From: Lysinibacillus cavernae
GTDB lineage: Bacteria > Bacillota > Bacilli > Bacillales_A > Planococcaceae
Length of the DNA: 64,000 nt
Direction: 5' to 3'
Assembly: GCF_009724685.1 (NCBI RefSeq)
Contig: NZ_WMEF01000009.1
Location: 145,121 to 209,120, forward strand
Each line of letters starts with the position of its first letter. Within the stretch, counting starts at the first letter, position 1. The notes under the pieces were generated by a model. That model saw only the letters and a program-made list of their open reading frames with translations, searched no databases and was not told the DNA's origin. Shown piece by piece: positions 59,944-64,000 of this stretch. The position numbers and the translations under genes were made by a program.

Positions 59944-62409
59944 TTGTCAGAACAAGAACGCTCCGGTGTTAAAGGAGTTAATATCACAGAAGAAATTGAA
60001 ACATCCTTTCTTGATTATGCAATGAGTGTAATTGTTTCACGTGCATTACCCGATGTACGTGATGGATTAAAACCAGTTCATCGCCGTATTTTATATGGGA
60101 TGCAGGAGTTAGGTAATACAGCTGATAAAGCCTACAAAAAATCAGCACGTATTGTTGGGGATGTTATGGGTAAGTACCATCCACATGGTGACTCTTCAAT
60201 TTATGATGCAATGGTACGTATGGCGCAAGATTTTAGCTATCGTTACATGCTTGTTGACGGTCACGGGAACTTTGGATCTGTTGATGGTGATGGAGCAGCA
60301 GCTATGCGTTATACAGAGTCACGTATGTCTAAAATAGCAATGGAAATGCTACGTGATATTAATAAAGACACAATTGACTATACAGATAACTATGATGGAT
60401 CAGAGAAAGAGCCGATTGTATTACCGAGTCGCTATCCAAACCTATTAGTGAACGGTGCTGCGGGGATTGCTGTTGGTATGGCAACAAATATCCCTCCACA
60501 CCAATTGGGAGAAACAATAGATGCTGTTATAGCTCTTTCTGAAAATCCAGCTATTACTACAGAAGAATTGATGGAAATTATTCCAGGCCCTGATTTCCCT
60601 ACCGGAGGATTAATTTTAGGACGTAGTGGTATTCGCAGAGCTTATGAAACTGGCCGCGGTTCCATCATTATTCGTGCGAAGGTGGAAATTGAGCAAAAGT
60701 CAAATGGTAAGGAAACAATTCTTATTCATGAATTACCTTACCAAGTGAATAAGGCGAAGCTTATTGAAAAAATTGCAGAGCTTGTACGTGACAAAAAAAT
60801 AGATGGTATTACAAATTTACGTGATGAATCAGACCGTCGTGGTATGCGAGTAGTCATTGAGGTCCGTAAAGATGCAAATGCTAATGTAGTTTTAAATAAT
60901 TTATATAAACAAACGGCAATGCAATCGAGCTTCGGTATTAATATGCTGTCATTAGTAAATGGTCAGCCAAAAGTATTGGGCTTAAAAGAAATGCTATACC
61001 ATTATTTAGAGCATCAAAAAGTAATTATTCGTCGTCGTACAGAATTCGATCTACGAAAAGCTGAAGACCGCGCTCATATTTTAGAGGGTTTACGAATTGC
61101 ACTCGATCATATTGATGAAATAATTGCTATTATTCGTGGTTCACGTAGTGGTGAAGAAGCGAAGCCACAATTAATGGAGCGCTTTAATTTATCAGAGCGA
61201 CAAGCTCAAGCTATTTTAGATATGCGTTTAGTTCGCTTAAGTGGATTAGAGCGTGAAAAAATTGAGGCGGAATATCAAGAGCTTCAAGTTCTTATAGCTG
61301 AGTTAAAAGAAATTTTAGCAGATGAAGCGAAAATTGTTGATATCATTCGTACTGAAATTTTAGAGCTGAAAGACCGTTTTAATGATACACGTCGTACTGA
61401 AATTACATCAGGTGGTCTAGAAATGATTGAGGACGAGGATTTAATACCTGTTGAAAACTCAGTTGTTACTTTAACGCATAATGGCTATATTAAACGTTTA
61501 GCTGCGAATACATATCGTAGTCAAAAGCGTGGTGGTCGTGGTGTACAAGGGATGGGTACAAACGAAGATGATTTTGTAGAGCATCTAATGAATACCTCTA
61601 CTCATGACACAATTCTATTCTTTACGTCAAAAGGTAAAGTATTTAGAGCCAAAGGTTATGAAATTCCAGAGTTTGGTCGTACAGCAAAAGGATTACCTAT
61701 CGTTAACTTACTCAATATAGAAAAAGGCGAAAAAGTAACAGCCATGATTCGAGTTGGGTCGTTTGATGAAGATGCATACTTTATCTTTACAACAAAAACA
61801 GGTATTACGAAACGTACACCTGTATCACAATTTGCTAACATCCGAACAAACGGTTTAATAGCTATTAGTTTACGAGAAGATGATGACCTTATTTCTGTAC
61901 GTTTAACGGATGGAGATAAACAAGTTATTATTGGTACACGTGATGGTATGCTTGTCCGTTTCCAAGAAGATGATATTCGTTCTATGGGTCGTACAGCTGG
62001 TGGTGTTCGTGGTATTAAACTACGAGATGGTGACGAAGTCGTAGGTATGGAGATTGTTGAACCAGGACAGGAAATTTTAGTTGTTACCGAAAAAGGTTAT
62101 GGTAAACGTACTTCTGAAGAGGACTATCGTTTACAAAGCCGAGGCGGTGTAGGTCTGAAAACCATCCAGATTACAGATAAAAATGGTCCAATGGTGGCTG
62201 TGAAAACAGTTGATGGTTCTGAGGATCTAATGCTTATTACAATTAACGGTATGCTTATCCGTATGGATATAAATGATATTTCGTTAATTGGGCGCAGTAC
62301 GCAGGGAGTTCGTTTAATTCGATTAGGAGATGACGAATTGGTTGCAACTGTGGCTAAAGTTGAAAAAGAAGAAGAGTCTCCAGAAGACGAAGTAGAAGTA
62401 GAGGAATAA
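59944..62409 (+). CDS. gyrA: DNA gyrase subunit A
   Basis: 821 residues from TTG 59944, after AGGAGGT by 8 bases. Breakage domain with the catalytic Tyr at about 123 ([11 protein letters not shown]). The quinolone region reads [12 protein letters not shown], with Ser84 and Asp88, the sensitive-type residues. The C-terminal beta-pinwheel has a GyrA box as QKRGGRG. It ends in an acidic tail. Confidence 0.98.
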   Translation: MSEQERSGVKGVNITEEIETSFLDYAMSVIVSRALPDVRDGLKPVHRRILYGMQELGNTADKAYKKSARIVGDVMGKYHPHGDSSIYDAMVRMAQDFSYRYMLVDGHGNFGSVDGDGAAAMRYTESRMSKIAMEMLRDINKDTIDYTDNYDGSEKEPIVLPSRYPNLLVNGAAGIAVGMATNIPPHQLGETIDAVIALSENPAITTEELMEIIPGPDFPTGGLILGRSGIRRAYETGRGSIIIRAKVEIEQKSNGKETILIHELPYQVNKAKLIEKIAELVRDKKIDGITNLRDESDRRGMRVVIEVRKDANANVVLNNLYKQTAMQSSFGINMLSLVNGQPKVLGLKEMLYHYLEHQKVIIRRRTEFDLRKAEDRAHILEGLRIALDHIDEIIAIIRGSRSGEEAKPQLMERFNLSERQAQAILDMRLVRLSGLEREKIEAEYQELQVLIAELKEILADEAKIVDIIRTEILELKDRFNDTRRTEITSGGLEMIEDEDLIPVENSVVTLTHNGYIKRLAANTYRSQKRGGRGVQGMGTNEDDFVEHLMNTSTHDTILFFTSKGKVFRAKGYEIPEFGRTAKGLPIVNLLNIEKGEKVTAMIRVGSFDEDAYFIFTTKTGITKRTPVSQFANIRTNGLIAISLREDDDLISVRLTDGDKQVIIGTRDGMLVRFQEDDIRSMGRTAGGVRGIKLRDGDEVVGMEIVEPGQEILVVTEKGYGKRTSEEDYRLQSRGGVGLKTIQITDKNGPMVAVKTVDGSEDLMLITINGMLIRMDINDISLIGRSTQGVRLIRLGDDELVATVAKVEKEEESPEDEVEVEE

Positions 62410-62411
62410 TT

Positions 62412-62455
62412 TAAACCGATGACGACAGTATTGAATGTCGTCCATCGGTTTTTTA
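62412..62455 (+). terminator. Terminator after gyrA
   Basis: AACCGATGACGACA pairs with TGTCGTCCATCGGTT (one bulge), followed by a run of T. Confidence 0.9.
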
Positions 62456-62550
62456 GCATAAATAATGAAAAATAAGTAATTATTTTGAATTTCATGATAA
62501 AATATAAATACCTTATTTGAAGCAAGAACTAGTGGAGAGGTGTTCATTTC

Positions 62551-63633
62551 GTGGAAACTATACATGTTCCGATTTCTGAGTTAGGCGTTGGTAAAGTAAT
62601 TTCTGAGGATATTTTTGCTAATACACAGTATCCTATCATTTTTAAAGATACGATGATTTCCTATGTACATTTGCAAGTTTTTCATGCATTTAATATTTTC
62701 AACGTCCCAGTTTATAAAAATCAACATGATACTCGAGTAGAAAAGAAAGAAATTGATGTCGAGTTTGTAATAGAGGAAATTCCTACTTTTAGAAAAGTCT
62801 ATAATAATTCCGTTGACCAGTTTAAAAAAGAATTTAAAAATTGGGAAGCTGGAGCTAAGTTAGATATTGCGAAAGCAAGGGCAATTATTTTACCTTTAGT
62901 AGAGATGGTGTTAGATGATCGTACTATTATTTTTGATTTAAATGAGTATTCAAATCCTAAAGACTACCTGTATCACCATTGTGTAGCAACAGGTTTGATA
63001 TCGGCAGTCATTGCTCAAAAGCTTGGGTATGATAGAGGAATCACTATTCAAATAGCGATTGGTGGTTTATTAGCAGATTGCGGTATGGCTAAAGTACATC
63101 CTCGTATCAGAGATAAGAAGACACCTTTAACAGAGCAAGAATATGATGAGATTTATAAACATCCGATTTATAGCTATAATATGGTGAAAGATTTAACCAT
63201 TTTAAAGGAGACTATGAAAGAGGCAATCTTCCAACATCATGAACGCTTAAATGGAAGCGGATATCCGAAAGGTGAAAAAATAGCTAATATATCTATTTTT
63301 GCACAAATTATTGCTGTAGCAGATGTTTTTCATGCCATGACATGTGAACGATTGTATAGATCAAAGCAATCTTCATTTAAAGTTATTGAAATGATTAATG
63401 AATCTGAGTTTGGTAAGTTCGATATTAAAGTAGTACGTGCGCTTATTGATATTGTTGCAGATCTTCCTATTGGTACAATTGTTGAGCTTTCTAATCTAGA
63501 ACGTGGAGAAGTAATGTTTGTAAATAAATTTGCACCAACACGTCCACTCATTAAATTAATTCATTCAGGTGAAATTTTTGATTTAGGAAAAAATCGCAGT
63601 TTTTATATTTCGAGAATTTTAACAAACATGTAA
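62551..63633 (+). CDS. HD-GYP family protein with degenerate HD pair
   Basis: 360 residues. An N-terminal domain (about 1-110) of unknown fold, then an HD-GYP domain (about 125-320). GYP (237-239), HHE (229-231), HP (204-205) and a Tyr-His-His start (141-143) are present, but the HD pair reads Ala-Asp (175-176, LLADCGM) and the later conserved Asp-Ala-Leu reads His-Ala-Met. HD-GYP proteins hydrolyse cyclic-di-GMP with a metal centre; loss of this His probably reduces or abolishes activity, so it may be a binding protein. GGAGAGG precedes the GTG start. Confidence 0.9.
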   Translation: METIHVPISELGVGKVISEDIFANTQYPIIFKDTMISYVHLQVFHAFNIFNVPVYKNQHDTRVEKKEIDVEFVIEEIPTFRKVYNNSVDQFKKEFKNWEAGAKLDIAKARAIILPLVEMVLDDRTIIFDLNEYSNPKDYLYHHCVATGLISAVIAQKLGYDRGITIQIAIGGLLADCGMAKVHPRIRDKKTPLTEQEYDEIYKHPIYSYNMVKDLTILKETMKEAIFQHHERLNGSGYPKGEKIANISIFAQIIAVADVFHAMTCERLYRSKQSSFKVIEMINESEFGKFDIKVVRALIDIVADLPIGTIVELSNLERGEVMFVNKFAPTRPLIKLIHSGEIFDLGKNRSFYISRILTNM

Positions 63634-63676
63634 AAATAATTAGGTAAGTCATATCTTAGGGCTTACCTAATTATTT
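63634..63676 (+). terminator. Terminator after the HD-GYP gene
   Basis: A 15-bp perfect stem (AAATAATTAGGTAAG and inverse) with a 13-base loop. Confidence 0.9.
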
Positions 63677-63879
63677 AATATTTATTTAATCTGCTAAGTA
63701 AAAAAGTAGATTCTACGTATAGTACAAGCACTTTAGTACGCGTCCTCTTTACTAAGAGTCATTAATGTATATTACTAAAACCACAGACAATATTAATCAA
63801 TTAGATAGTGGTCCTTTTCATTAAGATTAGGTTTTGATACATCTAATTATATAGAATTTAAATATTTTCGTTGAAAGTG

Positions 63880-63908
63880 TTGACATAGTTTTAGAATCTT
63901 GATATTAT
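63880..63908 (+). promoter_or_regulatory. rRNA operon promoter
   Basis: TTGACA (63880-63885), 17-base spacer, TATTAT (63903-63908). It is followed by a leader with CCTTGAAAACTGAACAAGC, the usual sequence just before Bacillales 16S genes. Confidence 0.9.
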
Positions 63909-64000
63909 AAGTGAGTCGCCAAGAGGTGACAGTGAAATAAAGAACATGAACCTTGAAAACTGAACAAGCAAAACGTAATCAATAAAGTTTTTAGTAACTA
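63909..64000 (+). ncRNA. Start of the pre-16S rRNA leader
   Basis: Leader sequence of an rRNA operon. The mature 16S gene is not reached before the window ends. Confidence 0.7.

Noticed and set aside
60033..60048. parS-like TGTTTCACGTGCATTA in gyrA
   Set aside because: Only the left half and centre match; it lies in conserved coding sequence (IVSRALPD).

Overview
The window is a low-GC Gram-positive chromosome segment spanning the replication origin. The organism is most likely a Lysinibacillus or a close Planococcaceae/Bacillaceae relative. I infer this from the gene order rnpA-rpmH-oriC-dnaA-dnaN-yaaA-recF-gyrB-gyrA, the walRKHIJ-htrC-yyzF-rlmH cluster, the presence of both ParB and Noc, and AT-rich sequence with Shine-Dalgarno-led starts. 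I could not run a database search.

Region 1-18,970 is accessory. It holds a GGDEF/EAL protein (cut by the window edge), a ThDP enzyme, a hypothetical protein, a zinc-ribbon/LRR membrane protein, a Dus enzyme, a metallo-beta-lactamase-fold protein, two transporters (MFS and EamA), DUF445 and HEAT-like proteins, a secreted LysM/3D protein with a 51-bp tandem repeat, a MntA/HepT toxin-antitoxin pair, a frameshifted fic remnant, and a LysR regulator divergent from a nitroreductase. The most notable observation is a dispersed repeat at about 10.75, 12.18, 14.37 and 15.49 kb (possibly also 7.16 kb). It matches the last codons and stop of rlmH at 18.97 kb. The 3' end of rlmH is the known insertion site of staphylococcal SCC elements, so this side of rlmH looks like an accreted series of SCC-like cassettes, each carrying one to a few genes and bounded by same-orientation att scars with inverted-repeat arms. 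No recombinase gene is visible in the window.

Region 18,970-53,200 is the leftward core arm, mostly minus strand and so transcribed away from oriC. It contains rlmH, yyzF, htrC, walJ-I-H-K-R, an M23 peptidase, yitT-like, purA, dnaB, rplI, gdpP, yybS, rpsR-ssb-rpsF, two insertions (a DUF3267 protein and an acyl-CoA dehydrogenase-like protein), ychF, DUF951, an MscS-type channel, yyaC, DUF554, parB-parA, noc, rsmG, mnmG, mnmE, jag, yidC, rnpA and rpmH. Three parS-like sites, one Noc-box-like site, a DnaA-box cluster around rlmH/yyzF and a back-to-back DnaA-box palindrome before mnmE lie in this arm and near it.

Region 53,200-64,000 is oriC and the rightward arm: DnaA boxes on both sides of dnaA, an AT-rich unwinding region before dnaN, then dnaN, yaaA, recF, gyrB, gyrA, an HD-GYP-family protein lacking the metal-binding His of its HD pair, and the promoter and leader of an rRNA operon whose 16S gene should begin just past the window end.
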